Shown piece after piece: positions 46,025 through 61,000 of a stretch of 64,000 bases of DNA. Each line of letters opens with the position of its first letter. Within the stretch, counting starts at the first letter, position 1. Source of the stretch: Ciona intestinalis (Eukaryota > Chordata > Ascidiacea > Phlebobranchia > Cionidae); NCBI RefSeq assembly GCF_000224145.3, contig NC_020169.2:1525479-1589478 (forward strand), read 5' to 3'. The position numbers and the translations under genes are program-made. The notes under the pieces are model-generated. The model was given only the letters and a program-made list of their open reading frames with translations, was not told the origin of the DNA and did no database searches.

Positions 46025-49000
46025 ATGGACAAACAAAAAGAAGACAATTCGCAAGATTTGTTATCTGCCGCTCTAAGCCAGAGTGGGTTGATGAACTTTG
46101 AATCTCCCGTATTAAATCAACCCAATACTCAATTACAAAGCAACACTGTCAATTTCAAAGAATGTGAACTCCTAACCGCACTCAAAACTGAGCAGGTAAC
46201 TATGACTTTTCTAAATGATCTCACTTGTGTTTAATTTCCTGACGTAAAGTTGCTGAAATCTTGTACGCTTACATAAAAGGTTTAATTTTAAGAATACATA
46301 AGTTTTTGATCATACCTGCCAACAAATATGCCCTCTACTTACTTTAAACGGTTATCCCAGCGAAAAGCTGAAAATAACTTTAATTAAGGAAATGGTGTAT
46401 TATGCAGTCTTTTCCATTCACTTATAACATTTTTATAAACATTAAGTACAAATAACACCTCTCTTTTTAAAGTAGCATAACCTTTTGGTGTAATTTCATT
46501 AAATTATGCTATAGAACTACCTTATGCTGTCTCTTTTGTTGCGTTATTTTTCTCATACTATACAATAATAAATGAAACAAGTGCATGATTTTATCATATC
46601 CCTACATCACATGTGTTCAGAACAAAGCCCCAATCCCACCACATAATCCTCCACAAGTGAAGATGATCAGTTCCAACTCCATCCTCACTTCTTCATCTGC
46701 ATCAATAGTCACACTTGCCCCACAAAACATCGTCCATCATAAAACTTTGCCAAATACTTCTGGGGCTAGAACAGTTACTAAGATCAATGGTCCTAAAATC
46801 ATCAAAATTCCAGCTTTAAAAGCAGGTGTGTTGTACTTTAACGTTATTATATAGTTTTGACTTTTTCAAACTTCAGATATTCTGTTATTTGTAATTATTT
46901 ATGAAATGTATATAGGCTATTGGTATTTGGTAATAATAAAGGCAAGACTGTGTATACAGTATTGAAATTATTTGTTCACCACTTTATCTTAAAGAAGGTG
47001 TTTCCCTTATGTTTTGGATTGCAGACAGCATTCTTTAAATACTTTCACATGTAACAGCAGCTAAAACCATAATTGTAAAACTATTTGTTTACACAGGCTC
47101 CATCATAAAAATCAACAAGTTCGGAAAAGCTGATATTATTCAACGAGTTAAAGGCAACGTGGTGCAGAATGGGTTAAACACATTAAACAAAGAATCCATA
47201 AACACAGATGGAGCCAAACAAGTCACGATAGCTAGCAGTTTACCAACCACTATAATCAGAAACACTGCATTGGACTCTAAACCACAATTGCCAAAAACTA
47301 TATTTTTACCTGCAAAGGACAGTGCACATAGTAATGTAATATCAACGACAAGAGCGGGTACTCCGCCAATTTCTACGCTAAGAAATCCTCAAAAAACTGC
47401 GATAATATCATCCATCCCACCAAGCACTGTACGCTTGTCACGGTCCGCTAGTTTTAATGTTCCAATTCAACGGACGCAGCAAATCATTTCCACCCAAATT
47501 CCAGCCGTTCCTCAAACCAATAAAAGTCAAAGCAGCTGCAATTTGGGCAGTTTATTTGTTGAAACAGTTGAAAAGTCGGCAAGTTTTAACGCACCGCACT
47601 CCCCATTTTCCCTGGTTCTTCCTGAACCAAACACACAGACTACTTCTCAATCATTGTCTCATTTTTTTACGACCAACATCACATCTAGTGACGTCAGCAA
47701 ATCACATTCCATCTACGCTGTGAGTTTTTGTTTTTTTTCTAGTTTCTACTATTATACCATGTTGCCTTGCAACTTATACAGTAGGGTTGGGGAAGACAGG
47801 ACACCTTTAGCACATATTATCCAATTATCCTGATCGTGTTTTAAACAATTAATAACAGTCTATTGAAGTCGTGATACGGTTTTATAATTCTTTAAATGTT
47901 ACTACCAAATGGGCACGAGAAAATGGAACCAAAAGGTATCCCATTCTCCCCCACCCTACTATATAAAATATAGGCCTATACCGTTTTTCAAAACTAATGC
48001 TCTGGCTAAAACTTATATATATGTACTAGATTTTATTAAAAACTAATTTTCCTCTACCATGTGGAGATAGTCCACCGGTAGCAGAAAATATGTTAAACAG
48101 GTCTTTATGCTTTCACAGTCACCCTCCTTACAAAGAAACATTCCACCTACAGTAGTCCCACCAACTATCCATATACCACAACCTACACCTGATACAGGTA
48201 ACATGTTAGCAGGAAAAGGTCTTTTTTGCAACTGTTATACCCCCATTACCAACAGCTCACAAACCACTCAATATTCAATAAATATATTCCAGGGCAAGGT
48301 ACTGTAAGGTTCTATGGGAAAGGTCTAGCTCTCAGAACATTGTCGATGCCAGCGGTAAATTAATCATAACTTATATATATATATATATATTATATACAGT
48401 TTTTTTAATTTATGTTACCATTTGATTTTGAGAGTTTAACTTTACCATTTTAAAGTCTGTTACCATTATTTTCTGTTACAATTTTTAAGATTTTTAACAA
48501 AGTAAATGCGTACAAACTTTGTATTTATTTAAACCATGTTTCGCTGTTTGGACTTTCTAATCATGCCCAAGCAAGCATTTAGCAATGTTACTTTCACCTA
48601 TTTTAACAGTTATCCACTTTCATAGTTGTTTAATAATCAAACTGTTTAAATAAAGAGCTAAACAATGCAAAAACATCACAGCCATGTGCAATAATGATGT
48701 TGAAACAAGTCACTTTCATGTTTTCCTCACAGTTGAAACCTGGTGAAGAATTGGCAGCTGAAGAGGAGAGAGAGGAAGAAGCAGAGATGCAACACACTCA
48801 CACTTATGCACTTTATATGCCAAGCAAATGTAAGCTCAACTTAAAACACAAATCTACCTTATATATATTTATGGTTATTAAATAAGAGGTACCCAGGTTG
48901 ACAATGTACATTTTATCATATCAGTTTTACGAAAATAAATTTTACTTTATTAGTTGTCTATGCAAATTAGCAGAGCCAAAGTATGTCATATTATTGATCA

Positions 49001-52000
49001 ATAAATTTAACAACTGAGTGTAAATACATCTGAACAGTCGCCCCAGGTTAAAAATCACTGATTAATAGTTTTTGTTTTTTACAAGTATTCAACTGAATGT
49101 TATTAATCAATATAGTTTAAAAACTCAGTGTAACTGCAATTTGACAAAGTCACTCCAGGTTAAAAACCCCTGCCCAATAGTTTATACAAGTATTGAACAC
49201 ATACAGCATAAGATATATCTTGTGTAGGGTTTAACAGTCAACTAAGCAATACAAGTATTGAACTGTGCATAAAATTTCACAAAAAAAATTATTGCAGTGA
49301 ACATTGGTCACCCCCATCCAGACAGTGTGGTTGAAACGAGTTCATTATCCAGCATTATGCCCCCTGATATAAAGTACCAACTATCTATACCTCAATACAC
49401 CATAGATCACTGTCTGTTGTCGGCACTGCAGTTGGAGTCAGTTGTTTATGCTTGTCAGAAGCATCAGATGTTTTTACCCAATGGAGAGCGCGCCGGTTAT
49501 TTTATAGGTTTGTTTTAATGATTTATGATATTTGCTGTCTTTGTATATCACTTCATAACACCCTGCTGGTATAATAAGGGTGTAAATACATGGTCGAGTT
49601 ATTTCTCATAAAACATATGTTACGCCCACACATAAAAAAACCCCTTCAGTGACTTATTTTTAGTCCTAAAATTATGCTTTGTTTTGATATTCTGTCATAA
49701 TTCAAAAAAAAAAAATTTCTCTCTATATATATATATATTATATACAATAATATAATATGGGTGAGGTTCTAACAGCAAGGCTTGTCATGGTCCTGGTATT
49801 TACACATTCTGTCATAATATGTAACTGTGATCGTGCTAAATACCATTATATATATATATATATATATATATATCTATGAATACATATATATAATATATAT
49901 ATATGTTTTTACAGATATATTATACTATATACATTATATATGTGTTTGCAATTAATTTTTCAAAAACCAAAAATGTAATTAATTTCTTTTTTTTTGCTGT
50001 TTAATATGCTGTATATTGGTATCCACGTAAATATAGAAACAGATGGTTATACACATGGTTGAGGTGATAGTATTAAAATACAAATATTGACAATAAAGGG
50101 GATGGGCCAGGGGTGGGGAAAGGGAGGACTGTGGCTGGTGTCATCTATGAGAATTATTTGTTGGGAAGGAAACGAGCTTTATGGTGAGTTTCTTGAAAGT
50201 CTTATTTGTGATCGTGATATGGGGTGGGGGAAGATGGGACACCTTTTTATTCTATTTTTTTCTATTAGGTAGTAAACAAAGAAAATTCAAAGAATTATAA
50301 AACCGTATCCTCATAAATCCGATAGACCGTTGTTAATTGTTTAAAACCTGATCAGGATATTTAGATATAATGTGCTGAAAGTGTCCCATCTTCCTCCACC
50401 CTACTATATATACTATTTTCTCTGTCTATTGGTTTTAATTTGTATACTAAGTTTTAAGTAAGGTTTTTAAAATGATTGGCACTGGTGTGGTATCAAATAA
50501 ATTTGGTGTACCGCAAAACTTTGCTTATTAAATATTATAAAGGTGTGGCGATCAAGGTGTGGTGTAAATTTGTAAGATTTAGTGTGCTTTATATAGCTTT
50601 AAAGAATTCAACTGTACTGTGATATAAGTAGAAAACTCGGTGAAATGTATTTGTATAGGAGTTTTATTTGATATCATTGTTTTTACTTTTTAGGTTTAGC
50701 GTTTCGAATGATCTTAAATATGATGCAGAGCGTGATTTGCGGGACATTGGTGCAAAAAATATTAAAGTTTATTCATTAAACAAGGTATAATGGTTTGATT
50801 TTGTATTTTTCAAGAACTGATTGTCAATATCATAAATAAATATTTTTTTAGATAGAAAATTATTTTTCGGAAAAACTATGTTTTGACTAGCAACAACATA
50901 CGTTGTATTTTTATTGGGTTTGCTTCATGTACATTACACAGACGTTGTCTACAAATATGTATGTCCCAAACTATTTAATTTATTGTTAAGACCTGTTTAT
51001 TGGAAATTGACTGTAATTTACTACTTTTTATTGAAAATTTTCTGTAATTTTTTTATTGTAAATTTTGTGTAAATTTTATTGGAAATTTTCTGTAATTTTT
51101 ATTGAAAAATTTTCTATAATTTTATTGAAAATTTTCTTTTTATGAACAGTTTAAATATGGAAAAATCACTGCGAAAAACAACGGAGCCGCAAAGAAAGGC
51201 GTTATATTTGGAACTTATTCATCTCTTATTGGAGAAAGTCACCAACAAGGAAAATATGGGACCAGGTTGAAGCAGATTCTTAACTGGGTGGGAGAGGATT
51301 TCGATGGCGTGGTACGTTACTTGTTTCACTTATTATCTCATGTTGTATTGGTTGAATTAGGATAATAGGACAACCCAGGCTTCCAATCCCAGCTTACTGG
51401 TGTGCCTAGCTGTAAGACATCACAAATATAGAATAGAAATTGACTTACAGTTTGGGTTTCAAACTTTTAAATTTCATGTTAGATTTATGCTTTATAAGTT
51501 AGACAGGGCAGTTTTTTGGACGAATATTGTCTCTTTGGCTATATTTTTTTTTATGAATAAAACATTGTTTTGTGGCAAGTCTGCCTACCCTCCCACCCCA
51601 GGTGTGGTGCCTATAAGTGGCAGCCATTCCAACCACCTAATATATTTACAGTGGTTGTGTAGCTACTGTTGTGTTAACAATAAAGGAAATGTAAACAACA
51701 CCTCAGTTGTGTTATGCTTTAATTGTGCGCACTTGCAACAGAACAACTGTTATTACTTTATCAAGTTGGAGTGTTTGCCTTTTTTCAATATCTTTTTATG
51801 TTGCTTAACTTTTTTGCCTTATTTCAACTTTGTATTTAATATCTTTTTATGTTGCTCAACTAAGTGATACTAATTAAAATAAGTAACTTATTTAAAATGT
51901 CTTCAGATTAAAATCAAACAGTATTCCTAGGTTTGTCACATCTTAACTTGTTAATCCGGCTTTTACTTATTAAAATTTTAATTTCAGATTATTTTTGACG

Positions 52001-55000
52001 AATGTCATAAAGCAAAAAACCTTGTACCATCTGGTTCTGGCAAATCAACTAAAACCGGACACACAGTTCTGCAGCTGCAAACCCATTTACCAAATGCCAG
52101 GTAACAAATGAATAGCTAGTAGGCTGTTATGTTCTGACTTCTGTGTTGAATGCTGCTATCATTGTGGGCGTATGTATCTTGGGTAGACTTTAACAGTCAT
52201 TTCTTTAATGTAATGTTCACTGATGAGCTTTATGTTTCAGGTTTATAAAACCCCCCAAAATTTTTTTTCACATACTAATTCATATTTTGTAACTTGTAAG
52301 CTGCATGTGGTTTATAAAAAGTCTACATTTTTACAACTTTTATTGGCATACCAAACAATGATAAACTGCCATTCAACCATTCACACATTATTGCTAGTGT
52401 TATAAGTCACATATACATATAATTACAAGGCTTATATGTAACAACAGAGTTGTATATGCGAGTGCGACTGGTGCATCGGAGCCCAAGAACATGGCTTACA
52501 TGTCAAGACTTGGTTTATGGGGAAGTGGAACTCCTTTCCCACAATTCACGGATTTTATTCAGGTAAAAAGTGCTTTTATTATCATTTTTTGTAATATGGG
52601 TCATATTTTTGTCATATTATAGTATATTTTACTTTTAGTAATATTTATTTAATGATTTAGTAAATTTTAGTGATATGTTATTAATAAATTAGTAATAATT
52701 TAGTAATAATTTAGTAATATTTTAGTAACATTTTAGTAATAAAAGTCTTATGGAGCTTTTCGAGCAGTTAAGTGTATTAAAAAAAACTGCCAGTAGAGAT
52801 TATTGAGATTTATAACTTGCCTGACAGCTACAGCTTACATAAGGGTAATTATGTATTATTTAGAATTAATGCTAAAAACTACATTATACAATTCTGGTTA
52901 ATGTTCTAGCATTACACTTGTCTCAAAATAGGTAAATTGCTTGATTTGAATCTATTTACCTTAATTAATGAAATTAAATCACAACGCCGATTGACGATTA
53001 AAAAATATCAACATTCTAGCTATTTGCGTGGTGTTTTAAATATAAATTAAATTTAAAAACATACAGGCTGTGGAGCGGCGCGGTGTCGGAGCCATGGAAC
53101 TTGTAGCCATGGACATGAAGCTAAGAGGCAGCTACATTGCTCGTCAGCTCAGCTTTTATGGCGTTTCCTTTCGGATTGAGGAAGTTCCTTTAAACAATTC
53201 CTTCATCTCAATGTACAACAAAGCTGTGAAACTGGTGGGTGGCTCTATAACATATTATAGATAACAGACATTGTATATATTTTACAATGGGCCATGCTTG
53301 CTTCCTGTGCAGGTGTACTGTGTTTATTATTGCAGTTGCAGAGATATGCTTATTTATTAGTCTTTCTGGGTGACCTTCTTGTCAAGGTTCTGAGATTTAG
53401 GCCAGGTTTGGCCCATTCCCCCACGCCCAGAAAGCCCATTTAAGTCTTACACCGATCAGTATTAGTATCCCTGTTGATCGTTGAACCGGGAACGCTTTGG
53501 TTATGATGCAGGCGCCTAAACCATTGAGCCATGGCTCTGGACTTTATGCAGAGATAGTTTTTTTTGTAATCAAGTAAATAATTAAAGATATAAGCCATCT
53601 TACACAAGTTTAGGTTATTATGGGTAAGCTCTTACATACTAAAGAAATTACGACTACATTGAGTAGAACCTTATCCATGGTTAGTTTTTACCGGGTTTAT
53701 AAAAAGCACTTTAGAAACCTATTAACCTATGTTTAGGAGTCTTTAGACCTGAGTTGGCTCATTACTTTAAAACCAAAAAAATAATTTATCCATAAACTTT
53801 TGTGAACAAATTTTAAATTTCTCCTTGAATTTTTCTTTAACAGTGGATGTTGGCCCGAGCTGCCTTCCAAGCAGCAGCAAGCATGATAGAAGCAGAATAT
53901 CACATGAAGAAATCAATGTGGGCGCAATTCTGGTCGGCTCATCAGAGGTTCTTTAAATATCTGTGTTTATCTGCCAAGGTGAATTATTCTTTTAAATTGT
54001 TTAAGCATATTAATGACAATGTCGTTGTGTTCTGTTGACAAGTTTAGCTTAAATCTAAAAGGTTTGTTTTTCTTTTATGTTCCACTGAATTACAATTTAG
54101 TTGATTTCAGGTGAACATTTATATTTACATATATTATAATATTATATATATATTATATACATTATATTTTATAGGTTTATTTGTGCAGAATTATGCAATC
54201 GTATCCTAGTGACTTTACAGGAGGGTCCTTTACACTGCAGTACTATACATGTATTTTATGTGTTTTTTTTCAAACAAATTTATAGCCTGCACAAACAATA
54301 ATATAAAAACCCGAAACACACAGGTTGACTACACAGTGTCGTTGGTCCGTGAAGCAGTGAAACACGGAAAATGTGTCGTCATTGGTTTACAGTCAACCGG
54401 TGAATCACGAACTCTTGATCAACTTGAGAAATGTAACGGAGAACTTGATGATTTTGTTTCAACTGCAAAGTAAGTTTATTTACAAATTGATGGTTCTTTA
54501 CTATTATAGAAAACAATAGATGAAGGTGAACAGTTGGTCACTTAAAGTGTTGGCTGGCCCGGTTCGGTTGCAGGGCTAAATTAACCGGGAGTATTCGGGT
54601 CATTTGGTTGAGGCCACGTTGGAAGTTTGGCCCTGTAGCTTGGTCGTTATTTTTTCGCTTTACTTTTCAGATGCGCCTGATGGCCATGTGTAAAAATGGG
54701 TTGTGGTGGTTAGCTTGTAGCCTCCTTTCTCTTTAAAAACAACACAAAAAGTGCTTTTAATTTTATGTTGTTCGGATCTGGTCGTTTAGCTTTTTGTTTC
54801 TGAAGTTTGTTAGTGGTCATTTACACTTTCTAATGTCTCTATAATATCTCTTGAACATAGGCAGGTAATGCAGGCCTACCATGGTTTTTCTGTATTACAT
54901 TTACCAGTAAACATTACAACCAATAAAATGCACTTTATTCCAAAAGGTACATTCCTCTATCCCTTCCTCCCCTTTTATTTAGAAAAGTTTTGTGGCTTGT

Positions 55001-58000
55001 TCTTTTAAACATACTTGCCATATAGTGAACTTTAATGTTATTTCATGTTTGGAGAACCAACAATATTCAATCTACATTTGGTTAAGCTATACATGTAATT
55101 GAATATAACCTCAGGCAGCATGTAGTCCTGTGTTAAATTAAATTAAATAAATAAAGATTGAGCATTACTCAATTCAAGGAAATTTGCTATTGATCGGCTA
55201 AGTTTATTTACACAACAAAGGGTTCAATAATTATCATTCATATTCATTTCTTAAGTCCACGCATGGTTGCAGTTGTTCATTTGATCTGTGGTTCTGAAAC
55301 ATACAACATATTGCCCACAGTTTATCTAATTTTAACATAAACAAGACATATTGAAGCTTACTAAAGCAGTGTGATACACTAAATTTATATCAATGGGTCA
55401 TATGGATTTTTTAAGCAATAATAAACCTGTATTGAATAAATCAAATCATAATTATTTGGGGATAAACCTATTTATATCATTACATTTTTATCTTAAGTAT
55501 AACCAACTGTGCATATTAAAAAAAATCTTTTAAAATAATTCTAGTATTTGGGCGGCCATAGAAGCAACTGTTTGGAACTTTAGATATTCGCCACTGCATT
55601 TGGCGCAACAATAAAAAATATGTCTTTACACAAATAAATGTTTTTGTCAATTTGCACAAATCTCCGGAACTAGACTTATTTTAATAATTTTAAATTTCTT
55701 CGACAGGGCTGTGTTTGAGACATTGATTGAAAATCATTTCCCTGCTCCAGATAGAAAACGGGTAACTGCTGTTTTAGGACGAGATTTTTATAAGAAAGAA
55801 GAACCTGCTGCTGTTGCTGCTGAGAAAAAAGCTGTGAAACGAAAACGAGTCAATGGTTTTGTAAGTACCTGTGTTGGATAAACCAAAGTCATGGGGATAA
55901 TCTATATTGGGAGAACTTAAGGTTTTTAATAATGATGTACAATGGTTATAACTGAACTGCTTCTTAAAATATGGTATTGGGGGGGAATATGGCTCACATT
56001 AGGCACATTATATCCAAATATCCTGTTTTTAAACAATTAAAAACCAACAACGGTCTGTCATGAGGATACGGTTTATAATTCTTTGAATGTTTTTTGTTTA
56101 CTACCAAATGGGATGAGAAAATGGAATAAAATGGTCTTCCATCTTCCCCCACCCTACTATATAACATAATATCAATTATTATTGTTTGTTTGTTTTATTA
56201 ATGTGGTTGATTTTTAGTTATTTATTTTAAGCTTCCTTATCAGTCAAACTCCTCAAAACGACATCGAGGATCAAATTCATCGGATGCAGCATCTTCCAGT
56301 GAGTCTGATGATGATCTCCTTTCAGCAAGCGATGAGGATGATCTTCCAACATCCTCCAGTGATGAAGACATTCATAAAATTTTCGGGGAGCCATCGGACA
56401 GTGAAGGTTCTAAAATTGATTTTTTTGCAATGTATATATATATTAAAAATATTTATTTTGAAATCTTGTGCCTGTTATTAATGTATTATTTTAAAAAATT
56501 AGGCAATATTTACAATTTAAAATTTAATTTTTAAAAAATCAGATCAAACTTTAAACGTCTAAAGTGAAATTTTCTCTTTTTTTTTTTTTAAGTAGCATTT
56601 TTATAGGTTCCTACAATGTAAAACCACCAGTTGCTGGTTGATTTAATAAAGCTTAAATTCATTTAATTCAAAACGCAACTGCATAGCTCGTTAGTAACCT
56701 ACATGAAAAAAACAGATAAAAGTAATGGAAGACAAACTAAATGCACCCACCAACTTAACTACAGTAAACACCAGCTTTAACTGTGGGAAACTTACACAAG
56801 GAAACTGAGTAAAGTTGTCTTTCCTACCTACTAAAGTTAAAAATGCACAAGAAAAATATTAATCTGTCTTAAAATGTTTAGATTGGGAAAAAAGTGAAAG
56901 AAAACGAAACAAAAACGAACACAAACTTAAAAATAAATCAAAACACAACAACAACAACGGTGTAAAGCATGAAGATGGTGATCATTCAAGCACGAATCAT
57001 GTGACTAAATCAACCAATGAGAAGAAAGAAGATGCATCAGTTGTTTTAAAATCCCTTGATTCTGTCTCAGGTATTCATAGTTTTAACAGCGTCTGCCATT
57101 TACAACGTAAAAGTTAGGAAACCTAGTACATCAATCAATGTTTAATTGGGATTAAGCACACCAGTATAGCAGCCAAATACAATTTTGTGCCTTATTTCCA
57201 AAAAATAGGATTTTTACATTATATCCTGCACTTATGTATTTATCCAGTATAGTCACAAGTAAAATTTTAGTTTGTTTGATTTCATTTTTTTCTTTGTTGG
57301 TATGGCCGAGCATGACATAGTGCCTGATATATTATTAATACAGAGCTTTTTTTCACTATTTTTTATTTATTTCTAAAGCTAAAAATAAGTTTAATTCAAC
57401 CATACATTAAAAAACATTGCCCTATAATTTTACACCCAATTTATTTATTTCTTAAACTAAAAACAAGTTAAATTTTTAACCATATGGTAAAAACCTTGCA
57501 CTATAGTTTGTAACCTAATGTTTTTTAAAATTTTTTTTACTGGCCAAGCAACACAAAAAAACAAAAAACTTAATGGTGCATTTTTTCCAGGTACACTCAT
57601 TTCATCGTTACCAGGTATGGGACCAATAGAACAAGCTCAAGCATTGAAGAGTGAATTGCTTGAGAAGCTGGAAACACTGGGAAGTTGTTTGCCCAACAAT
57701 ATGTTGGATGAGCTTATTGATTCACTTGGGGGGCCAGAGAATGTTGCAGAGGTTGGTCACTGTTTGAATATTACTATTTTTGTATGGAAACTTTTTCGAT
57801 TTTTGTATGGTAACTATTATGCGCAGAAGTACTTGCATATTTACTCACAGAAACAAAGTTAGCAGACATATCGTCATAGGTGTGTTATCTGCTATAGGAG
57901 GTTGGTGGTTACTCACATTATGCAAGTAAACAAAATATGGTAGAAGGACTGTTTCACTTTTAACAGGCTAATCTTTTTTGTAAGCTAACTCAACATTGAT

Positions 58001-61000
58001 ACGCGCATGAACCGATGACTATGCAATATAACGCTGTTAGCGAATTACCAAATGAGGACTTTATGGGCATCGTTATTCGCATAAACATTTCACCTTGCAG
58101 AGAGGGTATAAGTGTGTTTCCTACAAAAAAGAAAAATTGTCGTAATAACAAATAATGCAAAACATTATGCAATGGTATAAAATTGAGAAGAGTAATAGGT
58201 CAACTTCGGTTAAAATCCATCTCCCATGATATGCCTCACAGTAGGTCTATTTAGAATAGAAAGGGCCAAATCTAACCAATATTTCAGGTCTTTTTCAAGT
58301 GCCCATAGATATTTTTGACGCCTGTTTGCCAGAATATGTAGTCTGCTAGCTTCAACACTTCGAGCTTATAATAACCATTCATGAAACTTACAAACCAGAT
58401 TTTACCAGCATAAAGAAATAATTATATAAACCAACCATCCACCACAGATGACTGGTCGTAAAGGTCGAGTTATCGCAACTGATGAAGGAAATGTTGAATA
58501 CCAAACAAGAGCTGAGAGCGATGTGCCAGTGGAATTACTTAATATGACTGAAAAACAGGTGTCGTAACGTATATGATATGCTTATTTTTAATTGTTGTTT
58601 TGTAACATTTGTTAAATTTTAACCACATAAAATGTCTTTAACAAATATTTAACATCGCTTATACTTTTATCGAAAAAATTAGTATATTACTGATTCTTAT
58701 GTACATAAGCGGCAAACTTTAGTGAACAAAGATAAGGCAATGATAGATAGGAAACAAAAATTTTGCTGTTAATAAAACTAAATGTAATGTTTATTGAATA
58801 ATTTTAGTTTGTTTTTTTTTTTGTCTTCCGGCCACCCTAGATTTCACCTATTTTCTTTATCTTAAACGTAATCTGTGATCTTCTTTCTCCAGAGGTTCAT
58901 GGATGGTGAGAAGAACATCGCGATCATCAGTGAAGCAGCAAGCTCCGGGATCTCCCTCCAAGCTGACAAGCGAGCTCGTAACCAACGGCGACGACTTCAC
59001 ATCACGCTCGAGTTGCCATGGAGTGCAGATCGGGCAATTCAACAATTTGGTGAATTTTACTTTTTCAAACAAAATTTTTATTTTATTTGCAATGTTGGAA
59101 TTTAAAAAAAAAAATTTCTAATAAATTTTTAGAATTTAAAAAAAAACATTGTGATTAATAAAATACACATTAAATGTCCAATATTTCATATTTCCAGGCC
59201 GAACACATCGTTCGAACCAGGTAAACGCCCCCGAATACGTGTTCGTTATCACCGAGCTTGCTGGCGAACACAGATTCGCTTCAGTGGTCGCAAAACGACT
59301 TGAAAGTTTGGTAAGTTCATTCAACCATACAATGATAGTGAGACTGTTAATGCTATTTTTATGAACAAATGATAATTTTCTTTTTGGTGATTATTTTTGA
59401 TCATGGTTCAGGTAATTTTTGAGAATTTTTAGTCATGTTTAATTTTTTTTTGTTTTCTTTTGAAGGGCTAATTTCTATACTTGCATAATCAAATAATCAA
59501 TGCACTATCCCTCGTTCCCTTGTAACCTCTTCATAGTTACTGTTTCATCATTTCTGTCACTGTATAATGTATAGTGGTGTGGGGGAAGATGGGACACCTT
59601 TTTATTCTATTTTCTTTTTCCATTACGTAGTAAACAAAGAACATTTAAAGAATTATTAAACCATATCTTCCCAACTCCCATAGACCGTTGTTAATTGTTT
59701 AAAACTCGATCAGGATATTTGGATGTTATGTGCTGAGGTGTCCCATCTTTCCCCACCCTATTATACATTCTACAAACCTAGCCAGCTTTTTTCATTACTG
59801 AACTTAGTATTAACTATTAACACCCCCTGACCTTTATTTATTACCCACAAATTATGTTTAACCACAACTCTTACCCATGTGTCATTATCCACCCATGTTT
59901 TATTTTTAGGGGGCTCTCACCCATGGAGACAGACGAGCTACTGAATCTCGGGATTTCAGCAAATACAACTACGATAATAAATATGGAAGGAAAGCACTGG
60001 AACTTGTTCTTAAATCAATAGCTGGATATGAAATGCCAATCGTACCACCACCTAAGAACTATAAAGGAAACTTCTTTAAAGGTAGAAATTTTTATATAAA
60101 TAATACAACCTTAGAAACACTGTTTACAAAGCATGGCACAAAAAATATTATATTTTTAACATATTTTGTCTATCTAGTCAATGAATTGCTTGTTTTAAGA
60201 ACACCTATATCTGTATGTTATGTAGTAGTAGCTTTAGTCTGCTTAAAAGAACTTAGTGTGGGTTAATTTTCATCATAAAAACATTCTTTCGAGTTTTTTA
60301 GTACATTAACTTTGTACTAAAAACATGGATACATTTTTTAACCGGAAATATTTTTAAAACGATTGACGGACACTGCTGGACAATTAAGGAAATTTAGAAA
60401 GTATAAAAATCTGTGTGTTCGTAATTCTAATATGTTTTATCTAGTAAAAAAATTTCAATTTATTTAAGACATGGAGCAAGCATTACAAGGTGTTGGTCTC
60501 ATTATGCATGAACCTGGTCAAGTGCATTATCAACTAGATAAAGGTAACATCATACAAGTACATGTGCTGTTTTATTTTTCCCTTTTTTTTGAAAAAACAT
60601 CCTCTAAATTTGTCTAAAACAAACAAGTCATTGCTGTTTTCCCTAAAAAATTCCTGTGTCACCTTATGCTGGTTATGATCAGGTTTTATAGAATCCTATA
60701 GAAATTTATAGAAATTTATAGAAGTTTTATAGAAAGTGGTTCCAGCTTTTTGTACCAGGATTCTGAAAATGTTTATACGCTAGCAGTTTAAATTCCACCA
60801 AGAAGGAAGTACATGGTTGTAATATTTTTGAGGTCACATTGCTTATTGCAAGATTTTGTCATAGGCTATCACAAAGAAAAAGGTTCCGTATTAAAATTAG
60901 CTTTTCAGTAGGTTAAGTAGTTTTTTTTAGTAGTACATAACTTACTTTGATGAGCAGCAAAAATGTCACGAATACTGGCATTGGTTTGTAGACCACTGAT

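Noticed and set aside
51400-51867. A 155-residue open frame in SBNO1 intron 10
   Set aside because: Composition is Phe/Leu/Tyr/Asn-rich as expected from AT-rich intron DNA, and it has no domain. It falls between two well-supported exons.
54520-54740. Possible SINE (GGCCCGGTTCGGTTGCAGGG)
   Set aside because: B-box resemblance only; the A box is absent and no second copy is in the window.
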